The notes: generated by a model not told the origin, from the letters alone. DNA of 64,000 nucleotides from Salinimicrobium sediminis (GCF_900215295.1 NZ_OCMF01000004.1:186001-250000); one strand, 5' to 3'. Positions 1 through 8,317 are shown, numbered from the stretch's first letter. Numbers and translations: made by a program.

Positions 1-194
1 TTTTTGCCGATCCTCCATATAATTTTGAAGTAGATGTGCTTAAGGACCTGGCGGAAATTACCTTCTCCCGAAACCTGTTGGAAGACGGTGGCTCTTTGAT
101 CATCGAACATTCCAAAAAGATCGACCTTTCTCACCTGCCACATTTTTCTGAAGTGAGGAAGTACGGAAATTCTGTTTTCAGTTTTTTTGTATAA
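1..194 (+). CDS. rsmD: 16S rRNA (guanine966-N2)-methyltransferase RsmD, C-terminal fragment
   Basis: The reading frame is open from the window edge (first full codon at base 3) to a TAA at 192-194, so only the last 63 residues are present. It opens with FADPPYNFE, the DPPY motif IV of N2-guanine methyltransferases, where the target base is held next to S-adenosylmethionine. It then runs through LLEDGGSLIIEHS, the typical penultimate strand of the Rossmann fold. Family knowledge: RsmD methylates G966 of 16S rRNA during 30S assembly. The next gene starts 8 bases later on the same strand, suggesting cotranscription. Another DPPY methyltransferase cannot be fully excluded from the fragment alone. 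Confidence 0.75.
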   Translation, partial: FADPPYNFEVDVLKDLAEITFSRNLLEDGGSLIIEHSKKIDLSHLPHFSEVRKYGNSVFSFFV

Positions 195-202
195 ATTAGA
201 GG

Positions 203-601
203 ATGGCAAGACCCCTTAAGACACTGGAACTGGAATTCACAGTCCTGGAATTCTTTGATAACTACGTCATCTCCCAGCCCCGGGAAGGAGAACTTCTTGC
301 AGGCAAACAGGTTGCAGCCCTTGTAGAGGTTTGTTCTGATTTTTATGCTGAAAAGAACTTTGTCTATCTCTCTTACCGGGTCAACGATTACAATGTCAAT
401 CCTACAATCTACCTTAATCTTAATGAAGTACGCAATCTTGCAGGAATAGGTGTGGTAAGCCGTAAACCCTCATCCTTGAATATGGCTAGTTTTGAAAAGA
501 GATTTTGTAAAATACCCTATGAGATCTTTCTTGATCTTGATAAAGCCCTATTGTGGACACAAGAGGTAATAGAAGAAAAGAATAAAAAAGCAGACCTGTA
601 A
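203..601 (+). CDS. Small conserved-looking protein of unknown function (possibly SpoIIAA/STAS-like)
   Basis: This 132-residue protein has no signal peptide and no membrane segment. It mixes hydrophobic strands (TLELEFTVLEFF, FVYLSYRVNDYNV, TIYLNLNE) with a C-terminal helix carrying LLWTQEVIEEKNKK. That layout reminds me of flavobacterial SpoIIAA/STAS-like small proteins, but I recognise no diagnostic motif, so the fold is a guess. It starts 8 bases after rsmD and is probably cotranscribed with it. Its last codons (GAC CTG TAA) lie inside the 3' end of the convergent RNase P RNA gene, so the two genes overlap by about 15 bases. Confidence 0.7.
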   Translation: MARPLKTLELEFTVLEFFDNYVISQPREGELLAGKQVAALVEVCSDFYAEKNFVYLSYRVNDYNVNPTIYLNLNEVRNLAGIGVVSRKPSSLNMASFEKRFCKIPYEIFLDLDKALLWTQEVIEEKNKKADL

Positions 602-916
602 GCCGGATTCTGTTCTCCAAAAGGAGCCCTTATCATTTATCTGAAACTTTTGTTACCAAAAGCCTTTAGCTGCCTACCCTCCGGCAACGGACGGGCAATC
701 CTTAACAGCCGGTATACATGGCATTGCACCGCATAGAGTTTACCTGATTTCACTACAGCATTACCTGTACATCCTTTCTGTTGCACTGGTCCTGACCCTG
801 ATTTGCATCAGTGCCGGTGGGTGTTACCCACTATGCTGCCCTATGGTGTCCGGACTTTCCTCCACCCCGCGCTCCCGATTGTAACGGGACGGGGCAGCGA
901 TAAGGCGGTCTGCTTG
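587..916 (-). ncRNA. rnpB: RNase P RNA (bacterial type A)
   Basis: This is the catalytic RNA that trims the 5' leader of pre-tRNAs. Read on the minus strand, it has the near-universal block GAGGAAAGTCCGGACA (847-862) near the 5' end and the matching conserved block ACAGAATCCGGCTTA (599-613) near the 3' end. These two form the P4 core. The ends were set by the P1 helix: AGCAGACC at the 5' end (907-914 complement) pairs perfectly with GGTCTGCT at the 3' end (589-596). The resulting length of about 330 nt is usual for the type A class. A TATCTTTG promoter box sits just upstream. Exact termini are inferred to within a few bases. Confidence 0.95.
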
Positions 917-919
917 CTG

Positions 920-927
920 CAAAGATA
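920..927 (-). promoter_or_regulatory. -7 promoter element of rnpB
   Basis: Read on the minus strand this is TATCTTTG, an exact match to the Bacteroidota consensus TAnnTTTG. It ends 6 bases before the first base of the P1 helix, where a transcription start is expected. No clear TTG is seen at -33. Confidence 0.6.
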
Positions 928-1039
928 CATTTATAATGCCATTTTTGAGAGGGGTAAAATCAAGGAAAATATCATGAGTGTCAACAGGTTTTTGTGGATA
1001 AAAACACCGGGAATTACTCCGGCATCGGTTTTGTATTTT

Positions 1040-1047
1040 TATATTTG
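1040..1047 (+). promoter_or_regulatory. Putative -7 promoter element of dnaX
   Basis: TATATTTG matches TAnnTTTG exactly and lies 17 bases before the dnaX ATG, implying a very short leader. No convincing -33 TTG is seen. The spacer 917-1064 carries divergent promoters for rnpB and dnaX. Confidence 0.4.
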
Positions 1048-1064
1048 TCTTCTAAAGCATTTCA

Positions 1065-3041
1065 ATGGAACATTTTGTAGTATCGGCGAGGAAATACCGC
1101 CCTCAAACTTTTAAAGACGTTGTGGGCCAGCAGGCTATCACGAACACGCTACTCAATGCCATTGAACATAATCACCTGGCCCAGGCCCTTCTTTTTACAG
1201 GTCCCAGAGGAGTTGGAAAGACCACCTGTGCCCGAATTCTGGCAAAAAAGATCAACCAGGACGGGGAACAGGATCCCAATGAAGATTTTGCTTTCAACAT
1301 CTTTGAACTTGATGCCGCCTCTAATAACTCGGTTGATGATATAAGGAACCTTATCGACCAGGTTCGTATCCCGCCACAGGTTGGAAAGTATAAGGTCTAT
1401 ATTATTGATGAGGTGCACATGTTGTCTCAGGCTGCTTTTAATGCATTTTTAAAGACCCTGGAAGAGCCGCCAAAGCATGCGATCTTCATTCTTGCGACTA
1501 CAGAGAAGCATAAGATCATCCCAACTATTCTTTCACGTTGCCAGATCTTCGATTTCAAGAGAATCACGGTAAAGGATGCTAAGGAGTATCTTGGCTATAT
1601 AGCACAGCAGGAAGGTGTGGAAGCCGACGATGACGCCCTGCACATCATTGCTCAAAAGGCCGATGGTGCGATGAGGGACGCGCTTTCGATCTATGACAGG
1701 GTAGTAAGTTTTAGCGGAAAGAATCTTACAAGACAGGCAGTGACCGAAAATCTGAATGTACTTGATTATGATACCTATATCACTGCTACAGATCTCATCC
1801 TGAAAAATGATATTCCGCAGCTGCTTTTGCTGTTTAACGAGATCCTGTCTCACGGCTTTGACGGTCATCATTTTATAGCAGGACTAGCCTCCCACTTCAG
1901 GGACCTGCTGGTTTGTAAAGATCCCAAGACCATCAATCTTTTAGAAGTAGGCGATAACACCAAAGCCTTATATTACAAGCAGTCACAGCAAGCTTCTTCA
2001 GAATTTCTACTGAAGGGAATTGAACTCGCCAACGAATGCGACCTTCAATACAAAAGCAGCCGCAACCAAAGGCTTTTAGTAGAGCTGTGCCTGATGCAAC
2101 TGGCTTCGGTCACTTTTGGTGACGAAAAAAAAAAGGATAACGCATATATAATTCCGCCAAATCATTTTACCGGGGCTCCTATTCCTGCGCCGGCTCTTAA
2201 GCTTTCGCCAAAGGAAAAGGAGGTCATCGTAAACAATGAATATGCCGAGGGAGATTCAGCCGCCCCGGCAGAGGCGCAACTTCCTAAACCTTCTGAAAAA
2301 CCCGAGGACTGCACCCCGGCAGCTTCAGAACCTGCCCCCCAGGAAATAACAAAAAATGAGGAAGCTTCAGCAAAAGAATCAGTTGAGGAAAACACTTCAG
2401 ATGGAAGAACAGCTTCGGTGGAAAATGACGCTTCAATAGAAGAAGGAAAATCTGCTTCAGAAGAAATTTCCACAGAAGAAATTTCCGCTGAAAATTTTCC
2501 GCAGAAGACACAGCCCTCGAATTCCCCTTCCGCAGAAACAAAACCTGAAGAAGACTCTGATGTCCTGACGGAAATTACCACTAAAAAGATCTCGGGTCTT
2601 TCGCTAAAGAGCATTCAGCAAAAAAAGGCTTTGGAAGCTCAAAAACGGGAAGCAAAGATCGAGGAGGAAGTGGTGAAAAACGGGAAATTTACCGAGGAAC
2701 AAATGCAGGCAGCCTGGCAGGAATATACCGAAGAGCAGAATGAAAAAGGTGAAAAGATCCTTGCTTCTATCATGCAAACCGATACCCCGGCTCTAATTGG
2801 AAAAAATATTTGTGTTGAGTTGCCAAATGAAACCATGAAACTGGAGCTGGAAAAGGTACAGTATCATTTGATGGGCTTTCTTAAGGAAAAACTTCAAAAT
2901 ACCCACATTCAGCTGAAAGTAACGGTAAATGAAAAGGCAGAGAAAAAATTTGCCTTTACGCCTATTGAAAAATTTGAAAAATTAAGGGAGAAAAATCCTC
3001 TAATTGAAAAGCTACGTTCAACTTTTGATCTGGATATATAA
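1065..3041 (+). CDS. dnaX: DNA polymerase III subunits gamma/tau
   Basis: This 658-residue clamp-loader ATPase powers loading of the beta clamp and, as tau, couples the replisome. Walker A is GPRGVGKT at residues 46-53, followed by Walker B with DEVHML and the sensor region LEEPPKHAIFILATT. The four-cysteine zinc module found in E. coli DnaX after Walker A is missing and replaced by an acidic loop (DGEQDPNED), as I recall for flavobacterial homologues. Residues about 1-355 form the ATPase and collar domains. Residues about 365-560 are a Glu/Ser/Ala/Pro-rich, probably disordered linker, and the rest is a small C-terminal domain. An A10 run with an A AAA AAG heptamer at the domain III/linker boundary probably makes a short gamma form. 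miaE begins on the last base of the stop codon (TAATG). Confidence 0.95.
   Translation: MEHFVVSARKYRPQTFKDVVGQQAITNTLLNAIEHNHLAQALLFTGPRGVGKTTCARILAKKINQDGEQDPNEDFAFNIFELDAASNNSVDDIRNLIDQVRIPPQVGKYKVYIIDEVHMLSQAAFNAFLKTLEEPPKHAIFILATTEKHKIIPTILSRCQIFDFKRITVKDAKEYLGYIAQQEGVEADDDALHIIAQKADGAMRDALSIYDRVVSFSGKNLTRQAVTENLNVLDYDTYITATDLILKNDIPQLLLLFNEILSHGFDGHHFIAGLASHFRDLLVCKDPKTINLLEVGDNTKALYYKQSQQASSEFLLKGIELANECDLQYKSSRNQRLLVELCLMQLASVTFGDEKKKDNAYIIPPNHFTGAPIPAPALKLSPKEKEVIVNNEYAEGDSAAPAEAQLPKPSEKPEDCTPAASEPAPQEITKNEEASAKESVEENTSDGRTASVENDASIEEGKSASEEISTEEISAENFPQKTQPSNSPSAETKPEEDSDVLTEITTKKISGLSLKSIQQKKALEAQKREAKIEEEVVKNGKFTEEQMQAAWQEYTEEQNEKGEKILASIMQTDTPALIGKNICVELPNETMKLELEKVQYHLMGFLKEKLQNTHIQLKVTVNEKAEKKFAFTPIEKFEKLREKNPLIEKLRSTFDLDI
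2125..2140 (+). promoter_or_regulatory. Probable programmed frameshift / slippage site in dnaX
   Basis: Ten A residues (2125-2134) followed by G create the zero-frame heptamer A AAA AAG (2129-2135), identical to the E. coli dnaX -1 frameshift signal. After a -1 shift, translation reads GGA and then stops at TAA (2138-2140). After a shift the other way, it stops six codons past the slip. Either event would release a gamma-like protein of about 358 residues ending just after the collar domain. I see no strong downstream hairpin. Confidence 0.6.
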
Positions 3042-3622
3042 TGTTAGGTTTAAAATTACCCACAGACCCGCGATGGGTGAATATTGTAGAAAAAAATATT
3101 GAGGAGATCCTTACAGATCATGCGTTTTGTGAACAAAAGGCAGCTTCTACGGCTATTTCTTTTATAGTAACTTATCCTGAATATTCTGACCTGGTCACCG
3201 AAATGACTGCCCTTGCCAGAGAGGAAATGGCACATTTCAAGATGGTACATGACAGGATCCTGGAGCGGGGATTACAACTTGGCCGCGACAGGCGTGATGA
3301 TTACGTGGTTAAATTGATGACCTTTTTCCCAAAGGGTGGCAGCAGGCTTACTAACCTCATTCACCGACTGCTATATGCAGCTTTGATCGAGGCACGTAGC
3401 TGTGAACGCTTTAGGCTGCTTTCTGAAAATCTTGAAGACAAGGAACTTGCTGAATTCTACCGGAGCCTCATGGTAAGTGAAGCCAATCATTACACAATGT
3501 TCCTCAACTTTGCCCGCAAATACGGGGACAGGAAAGAGGTGGATCAAAAATGGCAAAACTTACTCGCATTTGAGGCAGAGATCATGAAAGATCTTGGCAC
3601 TTCAGAAACTATTCACGGGTAG
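3041..3622 (+). CDS. miaE: tRNA-(ms2io6A)-hydroxylase MiaE
   Basis: This 193-residue protein is an all-helical diiron hydroxylase of the ferritin-like fold that hydroxylates the isopentenyl group of ms2i6A at tRNA position 37. The iron ligands are visible as an ExxH pair in EEMAHF (E62, H65), E117 in IEARSCERF, and a second ExxH in SEANHYTMF (E147, H150). The ATG overlaps the dnaX stop by one base, so the two genes are translationally coupled. Its 3' end overlaps the convergent ppx gene by 14 bases. Confidence 0.9.
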   Translation: MLGLKLPTDPRWVNIVEKNIEEILTDHAFCEQKAASTAISFIVTYPEYSDLVTEMTALAREEMAHFKMVHDRILERGLQLGRDRRDDYVVKLMTFFPKGGSRLTNLIHRLLYAALIEARSCERFRLLSENLEDKELAEFYRSLMVSEANHYTMFLNFARKYGDRKEVDQKWQNLLAFEAEIMKDLGTSETIHG

Positions 3623-4517
3623 CAGCTTCCAAAGTTTCCTGGTACAGCGACTTAATAATACCATCTGAAAGTCCGATTTTGGGCACATATATCCTGCGCG
3701 CCCTTGTCCATTTCATAGCAGACAGGTAAATCTTTGCAGCGGGCACAATTACGTCTGCCCTATCCTGGTTAAGATTAAGTTCTGTGATACGCTCTTCATA
3801 AGTAAAAGATTGCAGCAACTGATAGTAGGAACTCAGGTAAAGAAAACTGAGAGGTTTTCCATTTGCCTTACCGCTGCTCTTGAAAATGTTATTGATGTTT
3901 CCACCTGATCCTATAAGATCGATCTTGCTGTAGTTCCTGGTCACCTTTTTGATCCATGTCTCTGTTTCCTCCCACACTTCAGGAGGGACCATATCTTCCA
4001 GCAATCTCACTGTCCCCAATTTAAAGGACCGAGATGCAACGGTTTTTCCGGAAGAGTACAGAGTAAACTCAGTACTACCACCACCCACGTCTACGTAGAG
4101 ATAGGTTTTATCGGTTTGAATGAGTGCATGCAAATCGGTCGCGGCGATAATTGCAGCCTCATCATTCCCGTCAATAATGTTGATCTTTACTCCTGTTTTT
4201 TCTTCAATGACGGCAGCAACTTCATCTCCATTATGTGATTCTCTCATGGCAGAAGTTGCACAGGCTTTGTATTTTTCGATCTTGTGTGACTTCATGAGTA
4301 GTTTAAATGCCTGCATGGTGTCGATCATGCGCACTATATTTTCTTCAGAAATTCTTTTGGTAAGAAAAACATCTGCTCCCAAACGAATGGGCACCCTCAC
4401 CAGGGAAGTCTTTTTAAAGATTGGCTCCCTGTCCTCCTGTTCTGTTATGGTCATGATCAAAAGCCTCACGGCATTAGATCCAATATCTATAGCTGCATAT
4501 TTCTTTTGAACGATCAA
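3609..4517 (-). CDS. ppx: Ppx/GppA-family exopolyphosphatase
   Basis: This 302-residue protein belongs to the ASKHA phosphotransfer fold. The N-terminal phosphate loop is YAAIDIGSNAVRLL and the second loop is YVDVGGGSTEF. It corresponds to the short form of the family: the two ATPase-like domains without the C-terminal HD-like domain of E. coli Ppx. Family role: releasing phosphate from polyphosphate ends or hydrolysing pppGpp. The start overlaps the ppk1 stop by 4 bases (ATGA), so synthesis and breakdown enzymes are made together. Whether it prefers polyphosphate or pppGpp cannot be read from the sequence; the neighbour favours polyphosphate. Confidence 0.88.
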   Translation of the reverse strand: MIVQKKYAAIDIGSNAVRLLIMTITEQEDREPIFKKTSLVRVPIRLGADVFLTKRISEENIVRMIDTMQAFKLLMKSHKIEKYKACATSAMRESHNGDEVAAVIEEKTGVKINIIDGNDEAAIIAATDLHALIQTDKTYLYVDVGGGSTEFTLYSSGKTVASRSFKLGTVRLLEDMVPPEVWEETETWIKKVTRNYSKIDLIGSGGNINNIFKSSGKANGKPLSFLYLSSYYQLLQSFTYEERITELNLNQDRADVIVPAAKIYLSAMKWTRARRIYVPKIGLSDGIIKSLYQETLEAATRE

Positions 4518-6622
4518 ACCTTTTCTTTTTCTAATTCTAACTTATTCATGTAGTAATCATAAAGTGCGAACTGCGAGCGTAATGGTGGCTTGTTATTGCG
4601 CCTGTATGCATTATCCTGTTTGGCAGAGATCACCCTCGCCTTCACATTATCACTCCAGCAGATCTCAAAGGTCTCCATTAATTCCTTCTGAATGCTGCTG
4701 TCATAAATTGGACAGGTAATCTCGACACGGTAATCCATGTTCCGAGTCATCCAATCTGCTGAAGAGATATACACCTTAGGTTTCCCTTCATTTTCAAAAA
4801 TGTAAATTCTTGGATGTTCCAGGTACTTATCGACTATACTTATTACCTGTATATTTTCACTCATACCTTCCACTCCCGGGACCAAACAACAAATCCCTCG
4901 GACTATCAGTTTCATCTTCACTCCTGCTCTGCTGGCTTCGTAAAGCTTGTCAATAAGGGAATAATCTGAAAGGCTGTTAAGCTTCAGCCGAATTCCTGAA
5001 GGTTTTCCTGCCTTAGCGTTATCAATTTCGGTTTGGACCAATTTTATCAGTCCGGCGCGGGTGTAGTGAGGAGAAACGATCAAATGTTTGTAGCGACTCA
5101 CCTTATAGTTCACTTCAAAGAAATCAAAGACTTTATTAACCTCTTTCAAAATATTTTGATCACTTGTGAACAAGGTAAGATCCGAGTAAACCCGTGCTGT
5201 AGATTCATTAAGATTCCCTGTACTTACGAAGCCATACCGTACCAGTTTTTCATTTTCCTGTCGCTCTATTACACAGGCTTTGGAATGAACCTTAAGCCCT
5301 TTCACTCCAAAAATGAGGTTTACTCCTTCCTGCTGCATTTGCTCTGCGTAATTGATATTGGCCACCTCATCAAAACGGGCTCGTAATTCTATTTGCACGG
5401 TTACTTTTTTTCCATTTTTCACCGCATTAATAAGGGAACTGGCAATATGAGAGACCTTTGCTAACCTGTAAATTGTAATTTTTATTGACTTCACTGCCGG
5501 GTCCAGGGCAGCTTCTCTAAGGAATTTTACTGTATAGGAAAATGTTTGATAAGGCGTGTGCAGTAAATAATCCTTTTTGGCGAGCTCTTTAAAAAGGCTT
5601 CCCTGAAGGATCATTCCGGGAATTGGCAGGGGTTCATAAACCTTATACTGCAGTTCTTCGCTTCCCAGGCTTGGGAAATTCATATAATCCCTACGGTTAT
5701 GGTACCGGCCACCGGGGATGATACTGTCTGTAGCATCAATTCCCATCTTGCTCATCAAATACTGCAGCGTATCCTGCTCAATATTCATATCATAGACAAA
5801 TCTTACAGGCTCGCCTTCTATTCTTTCTTTAACACTGGCAGAGATTTTCTCAATAAAGGATTTACTAAGGTCACTGTCTATATCCAGCTCGGCATCCCTG
5901 GTAATTTTGATCATATGAGCAGTAACGCTTTCATATTCAAAAATGTTGAAAATGGAATGAAGATGGTACCTAATTAGATCATCAAGAAGGATCACGTATT
6001 GCTTCTCCCCTTCCTTAGGCAAAACCACAAATCTTTCAATGCTCCTCGGAATCTCAATCAGAACATATTTCTTTTCCTTTATTTGCCGGTTAACCACCCT
6101 TTTATTTTCCTTTTTTGGAGCCGCATCTTTCATCACCATTTTCACGGCCAGGTAAGCGGCGCTATCCTTGAGACGGGGTAGTTCGTCCAGATCATTCAGC
6201 ACAATGGTCACCAATGCGGGACTTACCTTTTGAAGAAAGAAATTCTTTAAAAAAGCCTGCTGATGTTTCTTTACCTGTTTTTCATTAATGATAAAAATAT
6301 TATGCTCCTTCAATTTATTCTGAATGCTGTCCAGGATCTTTAAGCTCTCACTCTGCTGGTCAATAACAATTTGGGTGATCTCTTCTAACAACTTATTGGC
6401 TTTGATCCCCCCCAGCACACTTTTTCCTCCTTTTCCTGCCATGTCAATTCGCTTAATGGTGGCATAGCGCACTTTAAAGAACTCATCCAGGTTGTTTGAA
6501 AATATCCCGAGGAATCTGAGCCTTTCAATAAGGGGGACAGTTTTATCTGCCGCTTCCTGTAATACCCGCGCATTGAACTGCAGCCAGCTTAGCTCCCTGT
6601 TGATGTACCGGTTGTTCTCCAT
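4514..6622 (-). CDS. ppk1: Polyphosphate kinase 1
   Basis: This 702-residue protein polymerises the gamma phosphate of ATP into inorganic polyphosphate, reversibly. It has the full PPK1 architecture: an N-terminal helical domain beginning RYINRELSWLQFN, a head domain, and two phospholipase-D-like C-terminal domains. The autophosphorylated histidine is H446 in KVHSKACVI, and the second active-site histidine is H603 in YLEHPRIY. The length is normal for the family. The ATG shares one base with the sixA stop (TAATG), and the 3' end overlaps ppx. It is the third gene of pdxH-sixA-ppk1-ppx. Confidence 0.95.
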   Translation of the reverse strand: MENNRYINRELSWLQFNARVLQEAADKTVPLIERLRFLGIFSNNLDEFFKVRYATIKRIDMAGKGGKSVLGGIKANKLLEEITQIVIDQQSESLKILDSIQNKLKEHNIFIINEKQVKKHQQAFLKNFFLQKVSPALVTIVLNDLDELPRLKDSAAYLAVKMVMKDAAPKKENKRVVNRQIKEKKYVLIEIPRSIERFVVLPKEGEKQYVILLDDLIRYHLHSIFNIFEYESVTAHMIKITRDAELDIDSDLSKSFIEKISASVKERIEGEPVRFVYDMNIEQDTLQYLMSKMGIDATDSIIPGGRYHNRRDYMNFPSLGSEELQYKVYEPLPIPGMILQGSLFKELAKKDYLLHTPYQTFSYTVKFLREAALDPAVKSIKITIYRLAKVSHIASSLINAVKNGKKVTVQIELRARFDEVANINYAEQMQQEGVNLIFGVKGLKVHSKACVIERQENEKLVRYGFVSTGNLNESTARVYSDLTLFTSDQNILKEVNKVFDFFEVNYKVSRYKHLIVSPHYTRAGLIKLVQTEIDNAKAGKPSGIRLKLNSLSDYSLIDKLYEASRAGVKMKLIVRGICCLVPGVEGMSENIQVISIVDKYLEHPRIYIFENEGKPKVYISSADWMTRNMDYRVEITCPIYDSSIQKELMETFEICWSDNVKARVISAKQDNAYRRNNKPPLRSQFALYDYYMNKLELEKEKV

Positions 6623-7107
6623 TATTTTAAATTCTTCGGAAATAAATACAGCAGCGTTTTCCCATTTTTGAGACCTTTCCAGCTGTTGGTTTCGAATTCT
6701 ATCATTGTTAGGCCGGTTGTAGGGATGTTATCAAAATCCTGATCTCCCAATCTGTTCACAACTGAAGTCATTGAAGGATTATGACCAAATATCATTAATG
6801 TCTGTATGTCATCATTACAACTTTCAATGACCTTTAGAAGTTGGCTGCCATTAAAAGTGTATAAATCATCTTTAACTTCAAATCGGCTGTCGGGAATATT
6901 CAATCCTTCTTTAAAAAGTTTCGCAGTTGTTAATGCTCTTACTGCATAGCTGCTCCAGATGGTCATTTGATCATCTTTAAAACCGGAGAAGGCTTTGATC
7001 ACCAGGTCTGCATCTTTATAAGCTCTCTTTTTTAAGGGACGTTCATCATCGGGCAGATCCTCTTTCCAGGAGGATTTACCGTGCCTTACCAGGATTAATT
7101 TCTTCAT
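6622..7107 (-). CDS. sixA: SixA-like histidine phosphatase
   Basis: This 161-residue member of the histidine phosphatase superfamily has the catalytic LVRHGKSSW near its start (R8, H9, G10) and a second histidine in FGHNPSM. Family role: small single-domain phosphatases that remove phosphate from phosphohistidine or small phospho-compounds. The frame is open 16 codons further upstream into pdxH. I chose the internal ATG at 7107 because the protein then begins MKKLILVRHG, as is usual, and lies 2 bases after the pdxH stop. Position inside a polyphosphate operon suggests, but does not prove, a phosphate-linked role. Confidence 0.85.
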   Translation of the reverse strand: MKKLILVRHGKSSWKEDLPDDERPLKKRAYKDADLVIKAFSGFKDDQMTIWSSYAVRALTTAKLFKEGLNIPDSRFEVKDDLYTFNGSQLLKVIESCNDDIQTLMIFGHNPSMTSVVNRLGDQDFDNIPTTGLTMIEFETNSWKGLKNGKTLLYLFPKNLK

Positions 7108-7109
7108 AG

Positions 7110-7754
7110 TTATGGTGCTAACCGGTCCATTTTCCATCCTGAATCTTCTTTGCAATAGTAGATCCTGTCGTGAAGCCTGCTGGGTCTGCCCTGCCAGAAT
7201 TCAAATTGTGATGGAATGACCTTATATCCTCCCCAATATACGGGTTTTGGAATTTCTTTTCCTTCGAACTCCTTTTCAAGTGACCGCATTTTCTCCTCCA
7301 GATATTCCCTGGAAGGTATGATCGAGCTTTGAGCGGAAGCCCAAGCGCCCAATTGGCTGCCTCTGGGTCGGGATCTAAAATAATCCACAGACTCCTCTTC
7401 AGAAGTCTTTTGAGCCATTCCCTTTATTAAAACCTGTCGCTCGGAGTCTGGCCAAAAGAAAGATAAACATACCCGTGGATCTTTTGCTATGGCCTGAGCC
7501 TTTTCAGATTCATAGTTCGTATAAAAAACGAAACCTTCTGTGTCGTATTCCTTTAATAAGACTACTCGGGTCTTTGGAAAGCCATCTAGCCCGATTGTAG
7601 AAAGGTTCATGGTATTTATCTCCTCCACCTCCCTGCTTTCTTCTACTGCTTTCAACCAGGTGTGGAATAAATCGAAAGGATCCTGCGGAATTTCCTCTTC
7701 CAGAAGCTCATGTTTCTGATAGAGTTTACGGTAATCGTGAAGCTTATTTTTCAT
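7110..7754 (-). CDS. pdxH: Pyridoxamine 5'-phosphate oxidase
   Basis: This 214-residue FMN enzyme oxidises pyridoxine or pyridoxamine 5'-phosphate to pyridoxal phosphate. Family signatures are AMNLST-like NTMNLSTIGLDGFPKTRVVLLK (FMN/substrate binding), FVFYTNYESEKAQ, VLIKGMAQK, SRPRGSQLGAWAS, and the C-terminal FWQGRPSRLHDRI. The length is typical. It is the first gene of a four-gene operon running into sixA, ppk1 and ppx. No TAnnTTTG box was seen directly upstream. Confidence 0.95.
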   Translation of the reverse strand: MKNKLHDYRKLYQKHELLEEEIPQDPFDLFHTWLKAVEESREVEEINTMNLSTIGLDGFPKTRVVLLKEYDTEGFVFYTNYESEKAQAIAKDPRVCLSFFWPDSERQVLIKGMAQKTSEEESVDYFRSRPRGSQLGAWASAQSSIIPSREYLEEKMRSLEKEFEGKEIPKPVYWGGYKVIPSQFEFWQGRPSRLHDRIYYCKEDSGWKMDRLAP

Positions 7755-8156
7755 CTAGCCAATTTACAAAATCCTGATCTCAATGCGATAAAAAAACCTG
7801 TCTGTCTCCAACAAAATTTTGTAAGAAATCGGAAGATGATTATTAAGGCCTTATGGTCCTGATTAACAGAATTAACCAACAAAACGGGCAATAAAACTTA
7901 ATAAAAATTTAAGACCAAAATTCTCACATTTTTCACGCTTTCAATCAGTAAAAATTAATTCATAGAAGCTGATAAATATCATTTTTTCTCTTGTATAATT
8001 TACTGTTTGTGTGTCGTTTGTCCGTAAAACCCCACACTACATCTAAAAGATTTGAAATTTCTTTTTTTAACAGGAAATCGCTTTAATTTTACCTCAGAAT
8101 AAGATTGAAAAATGCCCCAAATTGATCTGATTTACCCCCCCAACGAATCAGAAAAA

Positions 8157-8184
8157 TTGTAAGAAAAAATTGAGCATACATTCG
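8157..8184 (+). promoter_or_regulatory. Weak promoter candidate for the adhesin operon
   Basis: TTG (8157-8159), a 17-base spacer, then TACATTCG (8177-8184), which matches TAnnTTTG at five of six fixed positions. The spacing is at the short end for Bacteroidota promoters. It is offered as a candidate only. Confidence 0.25.
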
Positions 8185-8262
8185 CTTTGTCCTTCCCTAG
8201 AGGATGATTTGAACTTAACCGCAAACCAACGAATAAAACATAAAAAAAGTAACCCAACAGGA

Positions 8263-8281
8263 ATTGATTCATTGAATCAAT
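8263..8281. promoter_or_regulatory. Perfect 9-bp inverted repeat in the adhesin leader (possible operator)
   Basis: ATTGATTCA, a single T, then TGAATCAAT. The centre lies 46 bases upstream of the adhesin start codon. A one-base spacer is too short for an RNA hairpin with full-length arms, so a dimeric regulator site is the more natural reading. No regulator gene lies next to it. Confidence 0.4.
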
Positions 8282-8317
8282 GCCCAAGTAGGTCACAATA
8301 ATTCAAACATTACGACT

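Larger units (their letters stand above)
7755..8317. other. 563-bp spacer between divergent pdxH and the adhesin gene
   Basis: This AT-rich spacer holds no credible ORF or RNA gene. On the plus strand I see a weak promoter candidate (8157-8184) and a clean palindrome (8263-8281), both described separately. The adhesin leader would be about 130 bases long if that promoter is used. The remainder has homopolymer runs, such as C7 near 8135, but no recognisable element. Confidence 0.6.

Noticed and set aside
803-1114. 103-codon plus-strand frame through the rnpB region
   Set aside because: It runs opposite the conserved RNase P RNA and into dnaX; no coding signs.
2162-2614. 150-codon antisense frame in the dnaX linker
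   Set aside because: Reflects the Glu/Ser-rich composition of the linker on the sense strand.
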